This document shows positions 45,612 through 55,880 of a stretch of DNA of 64,000 bases, in pieces (within the stretch, counting starts at the first letter, position 1; every line of letters starts with the position of its first letter). Below the pieces are notes generated by a model. That model was not told the origin of the DNA, ran no database searches, and saw only the letters and a list, made by a program, of their open reading frames with translations. Source of the stretch: Bacillus sp. AFS055030 (GTDB taxonomy: Bacteria > Bacillota > Bacilli > Bacillales > Bacillaceae_G). The position numbers and the translations under genes were made by a program. The DNA lies in NCBI RefSeq assembly GCF_002574545.1, contig NZ_NUGT01000080.1, positions 49,259 to 113,258 of the forward strand, read 5' to 3'.

Positions 45612-46148
45612 ATGTTTATCATACATGGAAGTTCTAGGGAAAATGGAAATACAGAGCAGCTAACAAATCTCATTACGAAAGATATAGTTAAAACACAAGT
45701 GCAATTACGTCATAAAAATATAAAAGCGATAAACGACCAAAGACATGAACCAAATGGCTTCCAACCAATTGATGATGATTACGAGGAAATGATTAAAGAA
45801 ATGTTAGAGCATGATACGATTATTTTTTCAACACCTTTATATTGGTATGGTATGAGTGGGTACATGAAAAACTTTATTGATCGTTGGTCTCAAAGTCTTC
45901 GTAATAAAGATCTTCAATTCGCAGAAAAAATGAAAAACAAAAAAATGTATGTCGTAATTGTTGGTGGAGATCAGCCGAAAATTAAAGCACTACCTTTAAT
46001 TTTACAATTTAAACATATATTCGAATTTATTGGAGCAACACTTGAAGGATATATTATTGGAACAGGAAATACACCTGGTGCAATATTGGAAGATCAATTA
46101 GCCATTCAACAAGCAAAGATACTAAACACAACATTAAAAAATAAGTAA
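45612..46148 (+). CDS. NAD(P)H-dependent FMN oxidoreductase, flavodoxin fold
   Basis: 178 aa. [18 protein letters not shown] is the FMN phosphate loop, [21 protein letters not shown] the flavin-binding loop and VVIVGGD later in the sheet. Such enzymes reduce quinones or nitro compounds. AAAGGAG precedes the ATG. It is divergent from the HxlR gene, which likely regulates it, and is followed 23 nt later by a dehydrogenase fragment. Confidence 0.88.
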   Translation: MFIIHGSSRENGNTEQLTNLITKDIVKTQVQLRHKNIKAINDQRHEPNGFQPIDDDYEEMIKEMLEHDTIIFSTPLYWYGMSGYMKNFIDRWSQSLRNKDLQFAEKMKNKKMYVVIVGGDQPKIKALPLILQFKHIFEFIGATLEGYIIGTGNTPGAILEDQLAIQQAKILNTTLKNK

Positions 46149-46171
46149 GTACAACTAAAAGGAGTAAGAAC

Positions 46172-46312
46172 TTGATTCCATTTTTACAACATAACCCAAC
46201 GAAATTATGGTTTGGGAAAAATCAAATTGAACAATTAGCAAATGAAGTACAAGCATATCATCGTATCCTTATCGTTTATGGTGGCGGCAGTATTAAAAAA
46301 AATGCCAGATAA
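46172..46312 (+). pseudogene. truncated iron-containing alcohol dehydrogenase (N-terminal fragment)
   Basis: Only the first 46 residues remain: [20 protein letters not shown] and [14 protein letters not shown] match the N-terminus of NADH-dependent butanol dehydrogenases (YugJ/Bdh type), normally about 390 aa. It still has its own AAAGGAG and a TTG start. It ends abruptly at a stop right after the nucleotide-binding loop, with no further homologous sequence downstream. It looks like an internal deletion that removed the rest. Confidence 0.75.
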
Positions 46313-46454
46313 GGAAAGTGTAACAGATATTTTAGTACGCTCTTTTTAGTATTGGAGGGGACCTTGCATTTAGCTAGGTTCTTTTCTTATTTAGATTGAA
46401 CTAGTAATGGATGAGTTAAAAGACTTAATTTGCGACTTCACTGACATTTTTATC

Positions 46455-46486
46455 AAAAAAAAGAACCTAATGAAAGGTTCTTTCAA
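46455..46486 (-). terminator. intrinsic terminator of the PfkB kinase gene
   Basis: GAAAGAACCTTT and AGGTTCTTTTTTTT pair on the minus strand with a T-run, abutting the kinase stop. Confidence 0.8.
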
Positions 46487-47440
46487 CTAAAATTGCATTT
46501 CTATCCAATTAAGTTCATTAATTTGGTGATCTACAACGTTACAACACATATTCGGGTTAATCGTATCAACATGTGAAATTGTAATAGAAGACATTGAAAC
46601 CGAATATTTAACTGTATCAACAATGCTCATATTATTCATATAGCCATATCCAATCCCAGCAACTAAAGCATCTCCCGCTCCTGTTACATTAACGACTGAT
46701 ACGCCATCTGCTTGGATAATACCCTCTTCTATACCATTATTATAATAAATTCCTTCTGCATCTAAACTAATGAAGACATTTGTTACGCCTAAGTCTTTAA
46801 AATATTTGCCAGCTTTTCGTACATCTTCAACTGAAGTAATGTCAAATCCACATAGTACTTCAGCTTCATGTCGATTTGGTTTAATCGTATGAAAATATTG
46901 AATATAATCTCTTATTTTTGAAGCTTTTGAAGCAGAAACTGGATCTAAAATAAATTTAGTGTCATTATGGAAATTTGTTAATAAATAAGCTAAAATACTT
47001 GGATTATCCGCGTCAACTACCATATATTCGGCATTTCGAATCACATCTGCTTTGGAGTCTATAAACTCCATTGTAAAATTGTTTGTGATATCTAAATCTA
47101 CTACCGCAGAGACCATTTCTCCACTTTCATTTAATATGGCTAAATATGTTGGCGTAGACTCACCCTTAATAATTAACGTGTCTTCCATATCTATATTCAG
47201 ATTCTTTGCGTGATTTAACATGTTGATGCCATTGATATCATCACCAATTACCGAAATAAACTTTGTGTTTACGTTGATCTTCGCCATATTTTCAGCGATA
47301 TTTCGGCAAACACCCCCAAACGATACTTTTACGCTGCCTGGATTCGAATCATATGGGCGATAATTTTTTTTCGTGAACCCGATAATATCACATATGGAAA
47401 CACCAAATACTAATATATATGGATTAGAAGGATTTGTCAT
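46487..47440 (-). CDS. PfkB-family carbohydrate kinase, pseudouridine-kinase-like
   Basis: 317 aa ribokinase-fold kinase. The first PfkB motif reads VSFGGVCRNIAENMAKINVNTKFISVIGDDING; the second, with catalytic Asp and anion hole, is VVNVTGAGDALVAGIGYGY. GGVCRNIAENMA is close to that of pseudouridine kinases (PsuK/YeiC), but no PsuG glycosidase gene is next to it, so the substrate is uncertain. It is divergent from queT. The ATG is preceded by AAAGGAC. Confidence 0.8.
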   Translation of the reverse strand: MTNPSNPYILVFGVSICDIIGFTKKNYRPYDSNPGSVKVSFGGVCRNIAENMAKINVNTKFISVIGDDINGINMLNHAKNLNIDMEDTLIIKGESTPTYLAILNESGEMVSAVVDLDITNNFTMEFIDSKADVIRNAEYMVVDADNPSILAYLLTNFHNDTKFILDPVSASKASKIRDYIQYFHTIKPNRHEAEVLCGFDITSVEDVRKAGKYFKDLGVTNVFISLDAEGIYYNNGIEEGIIQADGVSVVNVTGAGDALVAGIGYGYMNNMSIVDTVKYSVSMSSITISHVDTINPNMCCNVVDHQINELNWIEMQF

Positions 47441-47569
47441 TTTGTCAGTCCTTTCACTTTAAACTGAAAGAAAAATAATTTGTTTCGATTCACCAATTAT
47501 ACCAGTATAATATATTTTTTATAAAGTATTTTTTTAAACTTATTTTCATCATTAATTTCTTTATTATTA

Positions 47570-47598
47570 TTGACTAAAATTATTTTTAAGTATAATAT
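47570..47598 (+). promoter_or_regulatory. candidate promoter of queT
   Basis: TTGACT (47570-47575) and a TATAATAT run (47591-47598) are spaced by 15 to 17 nt depending on the -10 used, about 30 nt upstream of the preQ1 aptamer. Confidence 0.5.
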
Positions 47599-47627
47599 TT
47601 ATTCTTACGTTTAAAAAAATATATTTT

Positions 47628-47666
47628 ACGTGGTTCGAGAACCTCCCACGAAAAAAAACTAAGGAG
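47628..47666 (+). ncRNA. preQ1-I riboswitch
   Basis: The hairpin CGTGGTTCGAGAACCTCCCACG is interrupted by the conserved loop and is followed by AAAAAAAACTAAGGAG, the diagnostic tail of class I preQ1 aptamers. The tail contains the ribosome-binding site of queT, so ligand binding would block translation initiation. Confidence 0.92.
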
Positions 47667-47673
47667 AAACAAA

Positions 47674-48159
47674 ATGAAGTTAAAAACTATTACTGTAAAT
47701 GGAGTATTTGCTGCATTATATATTGCAGTAACGTATTTTATTCAACCATTCGGGTTTACGAATGTACAGTTTCGTGTATCTGAAATATTTAACCATTTAG
47801 TCGTTTTTAATAAAAAGTACATATATGGAGTCGTTTTAGGCGTTATATTAGCTAATTTTTTCTTTTCTCCAATTATGGCTTATGATTTAGTCTTTGGTGT
47901 TGGCCAATCGATTATTTCTTTATTAATTACGATCGCGACATCAAAGTTTATAAAAGGCATTATTCCGAGAATGATTGTTAACACGGTTGTCTTTACGATT
48001 ACTATGTTCTTAATCGCAATCGAATTAAAACTAGCATTTCATTTACCATTCCCAATGACTTATTTAACTACAGCAATTGGTGAATTTGTCGTAATGGTTG
48101 TTGGTATACCGATTATGTACTATTTAAATAAACGAGTAAAATTCGAACATCTTATTTAA
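47674..48159 (+). CDS. queT: queuosine precursor transporter
   Basis: 161 aa membrane protein, the substrate-binding S component of an ECF transporter. FGFTNVQFRVSEIFNHLVVFNKKYIYGVVLGVILANFF is the QueT signature, with about five membrane segments. It imports a queuine precursor (preQ1 or preQ0) together with the general energizing module encoded elsewhere. The preceding preQ1 riboswitch supports the assignment strongly. Confidence 0.95.
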   Translation: MKLKTITVNGVFAALYIAVTYFIQPFGFTNVQFRVSEIFNHLVVFNKKYIYGVVLGVILANFFFSPIMAYDLVFGVGQSIISLLITIATSKFIKGIIPRMIVNTVVFTITMFLIAIELKLAFHLPFPMTYLTTAIGEFVVMVVGIPIMYYLNKRVKFEHLI

Positions 48160-48161
48160 GT

Positions 48162-48203
48162 AAAAAAGAGTTGTTTTCCAAATTGGAAACAACTCTTTTT
48201 ATT
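48162..48203. terminator. bidirectional intrinsic terminator
   Basis: AAAAAGAGTTGTTTTCC pairs with GGAAACAACTCTTTTT over AAATT, between the convergent queT and VOC-family genes. Confidence 0.9.
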
Positions 48204-48208
48204 ATGTA

Positions 48209-48586
48209 TTATTTGTCTTCTCTTAATAAATACTCATTTCCATCTTGATCGTAGAAATTAAACATAGAACCGTATGGCATTCTCATCAGGTCATCAACTT
48301 TTACACCATTTTGTTTCATTTTTTCATAAGCAGCTTCGATATCTGTAGTGCTAAAAAGTACAGTTGGATGAGCTACTTTTTCTGGTTTAAATTGTTCCAT
48401 CGAAGGTTTAGAGTAAAGTACTAAAGTAGTAAATTCACTTTCGCTTGGAGCTACTTCAATCCATTTAGCATCTGGCCCCATTGGCATTTCAAATTTTAGA
48501 ACAAACCCCATTTTATTAATCCAAAAATCTTTTGCTTGCTCTTGATCTTCAACATAAACAGTAACTTTACCAATTTTATTTATCAT
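48209..48586 (-). CDS. VOC (glyoxalase/bleomycin resistance) superfamily protein
   Basis: About 125 aa. NKIGKVTVYVEDQEQAKDFWINKMGFVLKFEMPMG and the second half VKVDDLMRMPYGSMFNFYDQDGNEYLLRED give the beta-alpha-beta-beta-beta pair of a one-domain VOC protein. The substrate is unknown. AGAGGAG precedes the ATG at 48586; the longer reading to 48622 has no site. Confidence 0.85.
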   Translation of the reverse strand: MINKIGKVTVYVEDQEQAKDFWINKMGFVLKFEMPMGPDAKWIEVAPSESEFTTLVLYSKPSMEQFKPEKVAHPTVLFSTTDIEAAYEKMKQNGVKVDDLMRMPYGSMFNFYDQDGNEYLLREDK

Positions 48587-48770
48587 ATAAAAATCTCCTC
48601 TACTCGTTAATTTTACTACCACTCTATTTTAACAATCATAAATTTGTAAAACAAACCGCTTAAGTATGAATGTTTACTTCATAGGGATGACTTTTTTCCT
48701 GTAGAAGCATTTTTATAAAACTATACCATATACTTTTTTTTATACAGTACAAAGTAAGGGGGAAGTAATT

Positions 48771-49436
48771 TTGCCTAAAAACGTAATTTGGAATGATGTT
48801 GATGAATATTTTATTGAAAAACTCCTTCCGACTGATCCTATCTTAGAAAATGTATTACTTGCAAATCATCAAGCGGGATTACCTAGTATAGACGTGTCTC
48901 CTACTCAAGGTAAATTACTTTATTTATTAGCAAAGATTAAACGTGCCAAAAATATTTTAGAAATCGGTACATTAGGTGGCTATAGTAGTATTTGGTTAGC
49001 ACGTGCACTTCCCGAAGATGGGAAATTAACTACTTTAGAAATTAACAATGAGCATGCAAAAGTTGCCAAACAAAATATCAAAGAAGCACAATTGCAAGAT
49101 AAAGTCGAAGTGATCATCGGAAAAGCGTTAGATACATTGCCATCTTTAAAAGAATCAAAACCTTTTTTTGACTTTATATTTATCGATGCTGATAAACCAA
49201 ATAATCCACATTATTTAAAATGGGCATTAAAATTAGCAAGTTCTGGCGCCTTAATTATTGTCGATAATGTTGTTCGAAGCGGAGAGGTCATTAATGAATC
49301 AAGTGAAGATGAAAGTGTCAAAGGTGTCCGTCAGCTAATGGATCTACTCAGTACAGACTCTCGAATTGACACCACCGCTCTTCAGACTGTTGGGTTAAAA
49401 GGGTATGATGGATTTGTGATTGGGGTTGTTAAATAG
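48771..49436 (+). CDS. class I SAM-dependent O-methyltransferase
   Basis: 221 aa, caffeoyl-CoA O-methyltransferase type. SAM-binding motif ILEIGTLGGYSSIWLARALP, then TTLEINNEHAKVAKQNI and FDFIFIDADKPNNPHYLKWAL with the metal-binding Asp; LIIVDNVVRSGEV follows. Bacillar members act on small catechols or on tRNA wobble uridine precursors (TrmR type); which one cannot be told. The start is TTG with AAGGGGG upstream. Confidence 0.88.
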   Translation: MPKNVIWNDVDEYFIEKLLPTDPILENVLLANHQAGLPSIDVSPTQGKLLYLLAKIKRAKNILEIGTLGGYSSIWLARALPEDGKLTTLEINNEHAKVAKQNIKEAQLQDKVEVIIGKALDTLPSLKESKPFFDFIFIDADKPNNPHYLKWALKLASSGALIIVDNVVRSGEVINESSEDESVKGVRQLMDLLSTDSRIDTTALQTVGLKGYDGFVIGVVK

Positions 49437-49502
49437 TAATTCCTTTATGGGAGCCCACGTTTTGTTTTTGCATATTAATGAAGAAGCATGGCAAATAATA
49501 GT

Positions 49503-49558
49503 TGAAAAAGGGGTGCCCTTAATTCAGTTAACCTGAATGATGTGGCTCCCCTTTTTAT
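49503..49558. terminator. nested terminator between convergent genes
   Basis: AAAAAGGGGTGCC and GGCTCCCCTTTTT enclose a second hairpin ATTCAG-TTAAC-CTGAAT. It lies between the methyltransferase and mutL and can act in both directions. Confidence 0.85.
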
Positions 49559-51501
49559 TACATAACTCGCTTAAACATTTTCTCAAGCTCATACGAACTA
49601 AAATGGATTACGATCGGACGTCCATGTGGACATGTAAATGGATTGCTTGATTTTCTCAACGATTCTAATAGATTAAAAATCTCGTCGTTTGTTATATATT
49701 GATTTGCTTTTATTGATGCTTTACAGCTCATCATGATGGCTTTTTCTTCACGTAGTTTTTTTATATTAATTGTTCCTCGTTTTAATAGTTCTTGGATCAT
49801 TTCATCAATTAATGTATCTTCTTGCCCTTCTGGAAACCAATTTGGATGTTCACGAATGACATAACTATTCGATCCGAACTTCTCGATAAATAACCCAACT
49901 TCTTGGAGTTCATCATGGTATTGGTCTAATAAAATAGCTTGCTCTGGTGATACATCAAATGTAATTGGAATTAATAAGGTTTGTAGTTCTGATGCTACTT
50001 CCCCTATTTTTTCCTTAAAATATTCATAGTAAACTCGTTCTTGTGCAGCATGTTGATCAATTAAATATAATCCTTTTTCGTTTTGAGCAATAATATATGT
50101 TCCGTGCATTTGCCCGATTGGATATAAAGGAGGTAGTTGGTCTATATTTTGCTCATCATATACATCTTCGTTCACAATAACTGTTTCTTCTATATTGGAT
50201 TGATCGTCTTCATTAGCATTATTTGAAAAAACTATATCATTATTCATTTCATGTTTTTCAAAATAAAGACTCTCATAATCCGTTCGGTTTGATGAATCAT
50301 TTTGAGTAGTTGAATCATATTCAGTTGATTTTTCTACATTGACTGTTTCTTTTGTCTCATTTGAGTAATTCGAACTAGTACTAAAACGCTCCTGAAGCGA
50401 GAAAGGTAATTTCTTTTCTACGTCTTCTTTTATAGAAGAATGTTCAAACGAAAATGTAGATTGTTCACTTATTATTTTTTCCTTAGGAGCTGTTGACTTT
50501 ATTTCTGGAATAAGCGAACGACCCCTAAAAACTTTTTTTATACTTTCTGTAATTAATGTAAATAATTGATCCTCTTTACTAAAACGAACTTCTTGTTTTG
50601 TTGGATGGACATTTACATCGACTAGTTGTGGGTCCATTTTAATAAATAACGAAACGATTGGAAAACGGCCAATTGGTAGCAAAGTATGATAGCCTTCGCT
50701 AATTGATTTGTTTACGCCATAATGTTTTACATATCTTCCATTAACATATAGTGAAATATAATTTCTAGTTGCTCTTGTATATTCAGGCATGGATAAATAG
50801 CCTTCAATTTGAAAGTCTAATGACTCGCCTTTAAAATGAACCATGTTTTTTGCAATTTGTAAGCCGTATAATGATGCAAGAATTTGTCTTGCGTCGCCAT
50901 TGCCATTGCTACGAAACATTAATTTATCATTATGTTTCAAATCAAAAGCAATTTGTGGATTTGCTAATGCTAATCGATAGACAACATCTGTTACATTACT
51001 TAATTCCGTTTGGACCGTTCTCATATATTTTAATCTAGCAGGTGTATTAAAAAATAAATTTGAAACTTCAATACTTGTCCCTTTTGATTTAGCAATTTCT
51101 TTCTGGGATTGTAATACGCCACCTTTTAAAATTGTTTCAATTCCAGGTCCGTCCTCGGTTGATGTTTTTACTGTAACATAACTTACAGATGCAATACTCG
51201 GTAATGCTTCACCTCTGAAACCTAATGTACGTATTCGAAACAAATCATTTTCATCTTTAATTTTACTAGTTGCATGGCGCTCAAATGCTAGGACACTATC
51301 TTCCTTTGACATCCCTTCACCATTATCACTGACAAAAATTCGTGAGAGTCCACCGTCGTTAATCTCGACTGTAATACGTGTACTATTTGCGTCAATTGCA
51401 TTCTCAAGTAATTCCTTCACAACTGATGCAGGACGTTCTACAACTTCACCTGCGGCTATTTGATTGGCTAATATCTCATCTAACTTCTGTATTTTTGACA
51501 T
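49558..51501 (-). CDS. mutL: DNA mismatch repair endonuclease MutL
   Basis: 647 aa. The N-terminal GHKL ATPase has [28 protein letters not shown] and the transducer region with [13 protein letters not shown] long acidic, low-complexity linker (about 340-450) precedes the C-terminal endonuclease domain with [21 protein letters not shown] and CPHGRP, the metal motif of MutL in bacteria without MutH. It acts with MutS and the clamp. AGAGGAGG precedes the ATG. mutS ends about 320 nt upstream, an unusually wide gap that holds a repeat. Confidence 0.97.
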   Translation of the reverse strand: MSKIQKLDEILANQIAAGEVVERPASVVKELLENAIDANSTRITVEINDGGLSRIFVSDNGEGMSKEDSVLAFERHATSKIKDENDLFRIRTLGFRGEALPSIASVSYVTVKTSTEDGPGIETILKGGVLQSQKEIAKSKGTSIEVSNLFFNTPARLKYMRTVQTELSNVTDVVYRLALANPQIAFDLKHNDKLMFRSNGNGDARQILASLYGLQIAKNMVHFKGESLDFQIEGYLSMPEYTRATRNYISLYVNGRYVKHYGVNKSISEGYHTLLPIGRFPIVSLFIKMDPQLVDVNVHPTKQEVRFSKEDQLFTLITESIKKVFRGRSLIPEIKSTAPKEKIISEQSTFSFEHSSIKEDVEKKLPFSLQERFSTSSNYSNETKETVNVEKSTEYDSTTQNDSSNRTDYESLYFEKHEMNNDIVFSNNANEDDQSNIEETVIVNEDVYDEQNIDQLPPLYPIGQMHGTYIIAQNEKGLYLIDQHAAQERVYYEYFKEKIGEVASELQTLLIPITFDVSPEQAILLDQYHDELQEVGLFIEKFGSNSYVIREHPNWFPEGQEDTLIDEMIQELLKRGTINIKKLREEKAIMMSCKASIKANQYITNDEIFNLLESLRKSSNPFTCPHGRPIVIHFSSYELEKMFKRVM

Positions 51502-51719
51502 TAGTGAACCTCCTCTCTAAATAGAATACTATACATTAAGAAAAGTTATAGTATGAGTGTTGAAATATAAATATTTTAACTGACTAGTATAAACTTATTT
51601 GTAAAAATGTGAATGTCGATGTCGTCATAATAGGTTTCAATTAAACGAATGAATAAAATGTAATTCATTCGTTTAATTGACTATTGTTTTTAAGATCATT
51701 ATTGATCATATAGAAATTG

Positions 51720-51806
51720 ATTGGAACGAAAGGTTGCCAGGCTTCAATGGGAAAGGAGGCTAAAGGAACCTCGCCCCATGGAAAGCGAGCAACCTGTAGT
51801 AGAAAT
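51720..51806 (-). repeat. dispersed GC-rich palindromic repeat, copy A
   Basis: It shares 31 identical nucleotides (51770-51800 complement) and further similarity with copy B at 57728-57815. The core contains GCTCGCTTTCCATGGGGCGAG, shortened to TTTCCATGGGGCGAG here. Its GC content stands out from the AT-rich surroundings. Similar repeats are familiar to me from other Bacillaceae genomes. It lies in the 316-nt gap between mutL and mutS. Confidence 0.75.
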
Positions 51807-51818
51807 ACTTATTACCTA

Positions 51819-54464
51819 TTAATATTTTTTAACTTGCTTTTGAAGTTCATATAGTAAATTAAATGCTTCCATTGGATTTAATTCTAGTATATTGATTCCT
51901 TTTAATTGATCAATGACAGGATGGTTTTTAACAACTTCTTTAACGACTGGTTGATGATCGTCAAATAAGCTTAACTGAGATTCAGCATCCTCTTTGTCTA
52001 TTGTTTGAACAATTTCTTTTATAGGTACTTTACTATCTGCATTCTCTTTTTCTGCAACTTCAATTTCTTCTTTAACAAACGAATGATTAGTTGATTCTAA
52101 ATCATTTAATAGTTCTTTTGCCCGAGTAATTACCTCTTTCGGAAGATTGGCTAATTCGGCAACGTGGATACCGTAGCTTTGATCCGCTGCACCTTCAAAG
52201 ATTTTATGAAGGAATAATACTTTTCCATCTTGCTCTTTTGCTGCTACGTGAATATTTTTTAAATACTTAAGTTGATTTGCTAATACCGTCAATTCATGAT
52301 AGTGAGTAGAAAACAGCGTTTTTGCTCCTATATGATCATGTATATATTCAATCATCGATTGCGCTAAAGCCATTCCATCATATGTTGATGTTCCTCTACC
52401 AATTTCATCAAATAAGATTAAACTTTTTTCTGTTGCATTCGTGATTGCATAATTAGCTTCTAACATTTCGACCATAAAAGTACTCTGCCCAGAAATTAAA
52501 TCATCTGCAGCACCAATTCTAGTGAAAATTTGATCAAAAATAGGTAATTTCGCATATTCAGCAGGTACATAGCATCCAATTTGAGCTAATATACTTATTA
52601 AAGCAACTTGTTTCATATACGTACTCTTACCAGCCATATTTGGTCCTGTAATTAAAAATTGATGAGTATCAACATCTAAATTTGTATCATTCGGAATATA
52701 CTCTGAACCTAGAAGTACCTTTTCAACTACTGGATGTCTTCCGTTCTTCACGATATATTCTCTTTGTTCTGTGAATGTTGGTCTTACATATCCATTTTTT
52801 TCACTTACTACAGAAAAACTTTGTAAAACGTCAATTTGACTAATTACTTGCCCTAATGTTTGAAGTCTAGATAAATATTGTTTTACTTGTTCTCTTATTG
52901 AAATAAATAACTCATATTCCAATCCAATCATTTTTTCTTCAGCTTCAAGAATCATTGTTTCTTTTTCTTTTAGCTCATTTGTTATAAATCGTTCTGCATT
53001 CGCTAACGTTTGTTTACGTTCGTAACGGCCTTCTGGAATTTGACTAATATTTGATCTAGTAACCTCAATATAGTATCCAAAGATTCGATTGTATCCAATT
53101 TTTAACGACTTAATCCCCGTAATTTCTCTTTCTCTTTGTTCCAATTCCATTAGCCAATTTTTACCGTTCTTACTAATGAATCGATATTCATCTAATGTTT
53201 TATGGAATCCATCTTTAATAATGTTTCCTTCTTTAATAGATAAAGGCGCATCTTCAATAATTGCATTCTCTAAAAGAACTTGAAGCTCTTCACATGGATC
53301 GATTTGATTAATTAGCTCATCGATCGTTTCATGATTAATTGATTTTAAAGCATGAATAATTGAAGGTACTGTTTGAAGTGAACGTTTTAGTTGTAATAAA
53401 TCTCTTGCATTTACATTACCAAATGAGACTTTACCAGCTAAACGCTCTAAATCATATACATCTTTTAATAACTCCTTCAGGTCTTCACGGATAAAATAGT
53501 TTTCCATTAGTAATTCCACAATCGTCAAACGATGCTCGATTTGTTTCGTACTTACTAGTGGACGTTGAATCCATTTTTTAAGTAGTCGGCCACCCATTGC
53601 TGTTTTCGTTTCATCTAATAACCAATTCAAAGAACCTTGTTTGTTTTTTGAACGTTGAGTTTCAACTAATTCAAGATTTCTCATCGAATACATGTCCATA
53701 TTTAAAAAATCATGTTGATGAATAACGACTATTTCTTGAAGATGAGAAAGTGTTCGTTTTTGTGTTCTTGATAAATAATTTAATAATCTTGCAGCAGTAG
53801 CTTTTAAACTTGTTTGATCAATAGATTTTACAACATTTGTAAACTCCTCTGATAAACGATCGTTCTCCTCAAACGAAACGGTAATTGAAAAACTTTTTTC
53901 AAGTGTTTGGATTGCTTTAGATGAAAAATCTTCATTTACGACTACTTCTTTTGTTCCAGTTGCTGCAATTTTTAAAACTGCTTCTTCTATTGAACCGTTA
54001 AGTAATAAAGCATTGCCTTCACCAGTCGTCAAATCAATCCAAGCTAAAGCATATGAGCTTGGTGATACTTCTGATAATGTTGAGATATAATGATTTTGCT
54101 TTTCGTCAATTGATCTACCTTCCATTTGCGTCCCTGGCGTAATCAATTGAACAACCTCTCTTTTAACGACTCCTTTTGCGACTGTTGGATCTTCGACTTG
54201 TTCACAAATAGCTACTTTATATCCTTTTTCAACTAATTGTTCTATATATCCAGCAGCAGAATGGAAAGGTACCCCACACATTGGAATTCGTTCATCAGTT
54301 CCTCCTGCTCGTCCGGTTAAAGTAATCTCTAAAACTTGAGATGCCTTAATTGCATCCTCAAAAAACATTTCATAAAAATCACCAAGTCTAAAAAATAAAA
54401 ATGCATCTTGGTAATTTTTCTTTATATTTAAATATTGCTCAATCATTGGCGTATAAGTTGCCAT
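51819..54464 (-). CDS. mutS: DNA mismatch recognition protein MutS
   Basis: About 881 aa. The mismatch-binding Phe-x-Glu is in [15 protein letters not shown] near residue 28; the connector, lever and clamp domains follow. The ATPase has Walker [15 protein letters not shown], Walker [16 protein letters not shown] and the signature loop. The acidic linker before the C-terminal end (from ~800) is typical of Bacillus MutS. GGAGTGG supports the ATG at 54464; a reading from 54497 adds 11 residues without a site. It precedes mutL in the same direction. Confidence 0.97.
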   Translation of the reverse strand: MATYTPMIEQYLNIKKNYQDAFLFFRLGDFYEMFFEDAIKASQVLEITLTGRAGGTDERIPMCGVPFHSAAGYIEQLVEKGYKVAICEQVEDPTVAKGVVKREVVQLITPGTQMEGRSIDEKQNHYISTLSEVSPSSYALAWIDLTTGEGNALLLNGSIEEAVLKIAATGTKEVVVNEDFSSKAIQTLEKSFSITVSFEENDRLSEEFTNVVKSIDQTSLKATAARLLNYLSRTQKRTLSHLQEIVVIHQHDFLNMDMYSMRNLELVETQRSKNKQGSLNWLLDETKTAMGGRLLKKWIQRPLVSTKQIEHRLTIVELLMENYFIREDLKELLKDVYDLERLAGKVSFGNVNARDLLQLKRSLQTVPSIIHALKSINHETIDELINQIDPCEELQVLLENAIIEDAPLSIKEGNIIKDGFHKTLDEYRFISKNGKNWLMELEQREREITGIKSLKIGYNRIFGYYIEVTRSNISQIPEGRYERKQTLANAERFITNELKEKETMILEAEEKMIGLEYELFISIREQVKQYLSRLQTLGQVISQIDVLQSFSVVSEKNGYVRPTFTEQREYIVKNGRHPVVEKVLLGSEYIPNDTNLDVDTHQFLITGPNMAGKSTYMKQVALISILAQIGCYVPAEYAKLPIFDQIFTRIGAADDLISGQSTFMVEMLEANYAITNATEKSLILFDEIGRGTSTYDGMALAQSMIEYIHDHIGAKTLFSTHYHELTVLANQLKYLKNIHVAAKEQDGKVLFLHKIFEGAADQSYGIHVAELANLPKEVITRAKELLNDLESTNHSFVKEEIEVAEKENADSKVPIKEIVQTIDKEDAESQLSLFDDHQPVVKEVVKNHPVIDQLKGINILELNPMEAFNLLYELQKQVKKY

Positions 54465-54582
54465 TCTATCCACTCCATCAAAAAACTTTCTTCGCATATT
54501 ATATCATATTTTGCGAAAAGGCTTGGAAAGTTCGAAAGTTAAGAAAAAGAAAACTTATAGGATGCAAAATCCTAATAAAACA

Positions 54583-54614
54583 AAAAAGCTAGGAAGTATC
54601 ACCTCCCTAGCCTA
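54583..54614 (-). terminator. intrinsic terminator after cotE
   Basis: GCTAGGGAGG and CTTCCTAGC pair on the minus strand and a TTTTTT run follows, directly after the cotE stop. Confidence 0.85.
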
Positions 54615-54616
54615 GA

Positions 54617-55162
54617 CTATTCTTCTTCGCCCTCTAAAACAAAATCAGGATCTAAATCTTCAAACTCATCATCTACGTCAAAGAAATCATCATCGTCATG
54701 TACACCATGCGGTGCAACAAGAACAACTATTTTCGTTTCACCTACAACTTCAACTAATACTTCTTTTTCTACAGTCACAATAAATCGATTACCATTTGGA
54801 GATATAATTGCATCTAAACAATTTGGATGTTTTAATGATCTAGCAATTACTTCACAATCTTCGCCAGTAAAATTTTCATCTCTGTGTCTTAATTTTACGA
54901 CTTCATTATACTTAACAGCTTCAGGTACTACTTCTGTTTTCGTATTGTCACCATAGGAGTACCAAATATTAATATCATATTTACCAGATACTTCTACCCC
55001 ATCTTTACATTTTTTTGCATCATATACATGGTTTATAACCCAGCAGCCTAAAATACTTGATGGAGTATGATTTGGTGTGATTGTATGTGTGACTTTGTTA
55101 TATTTCTTGCCTCTTCCTACGACTGCCTTCGTTATAATCTCTCTATGTTCGCGTTCAGACAT
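54617..55162 (-). CDS. cotE: spore outer-coat morphogenetic protein CotE
   Basis: 181 aa. The N-terminal REIITKAVVGRGKKYNKVTHTITPNHTPSSILGCWVINH and the later WYSYGDNTKTEVVPEAVKYNEVVKL are conserved CotE regions, and the C-terminus is strongly acidic (HDDDDFFDVDDEFEDLDPD). CotE directs outer-coat assembly in the mother cell during sporulation. Place between mutS and ymcA is the same as in B. subtilis. It shows the organism to be a spore former. Confidence 0.95.
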   Translation of the reverse strand: MSEREHREIITKAVVGRGKKYNKVTHTITPNHTPSSILGCWVINHVYDAKKCKDGVEVSGKYDINIWYSYGDNTKTEVVPEAVKYNEVVKLRHRDENFTGEDCEVIARSLKHPNCLDAIISPNGNRFIVTVEKEVLVEVVGETKIVVLVAPHGVHDDDDFFDVDDEFEDLDPDFVLEGEEE

Positions 55163-55382
55163 AGGTGTGACCCTCCTCGTTCCATTTTCATTTCATTCTA
55201 TGCGTGACATATGCGGAATGTGTTAATGACATGAAAATTCTTTTATACAAGTTAAAAAAACATGTGATGATAAATTGTATGACGACAGCCTAATAAAGTT
55301 GACTCTATTTTGAAGAAATTAAAAAATAAACATAAAAATATGATAATTAGGCTATTTAGTTATTACTTTATTAGCCTTACAT

Positions 55383-55433
55383 AAAAAAAAGACTCAAGGT
55401 CGCAAAATTAATTGCTTCCTTGAGTCTTTTTTA
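55383..55433 (-). terminator. intrinsic terminator after ymcA
   Basis: AAAAAGACTCAAGG and CCTTGAGTCTTTTTT pair with an inner GC...GC stem; it abuts the ymcA stop. Confidence 0.88.
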
Positions 55434-55880
55434 TTAATGACCGCAGCTATCTGTTTTGCAAGCATCCGGTCCATGAGCTACTTTTGAACCTGTCTCACCG
55501 CTTAATAAGTTACCACCTGTTGACTTAATGATCTCGTCGGTTACACCATTTGAGATCGTGTGAGCGATTAATTGAAGTAAATCATTAACCTCTACTTGTG
55601 AAGATTGGAATTCTTGTACAACTGGAATTGATTCTAGTTTTTCGTTCAATTCTTCAAGTTCTTGTTCAACCTTTTTAAGAGCTTCTTTCTTACCCCAGTG
55701 CTCTAAATTAACTGCTTGTTTTTGTAATGACTTAATTTCTTCAATATAAGTTCTTACAGTTTCACTCTCGTTAATTTGCGCTTCAGCACGTTTAAAAAAG
55801 TCTACTTCTTCTGTTTCAGAAATCATTACTGCTAATTCTTTTGCGCGTTCAACGATATCAGTTTTTGTATATTTTCCCAT
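55434..55880 (-). CDS. ymcA: RicA/YmcA regulatory protein (RicAFT complex)
   Basis: 148 aa helical YlbF/YmcA family protein. ERAKELAVMISETEEVDFFKRAEAQINESETVRTYIEEIKSLQKQAVNLEHWGKKEA is the conserved helix pair. The C-terminal ACKTDSCGH carries the cysteines that help hold an iron-sulphur cluster in the RicA-RicF-RicT complex, which aids RNA processing by RNase Y, sporulation and competence. It starts directly at the miaB stop, so the two are co-transcribed. Confidence 0.93.
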   Translation of the reverse strand: MGKYTKTDIVERAKELAVMISETEEVDFFKRAEAQINESETVRTYIEEIKSLQKQAVNLEHWGKKEALKKVEQELEELNEKLESIPVVQEFQSSQVEVNDLLQLIAHTISNGVTDEIIKSTGGNLLSGETGSKVAHGPDACKTDSCGH

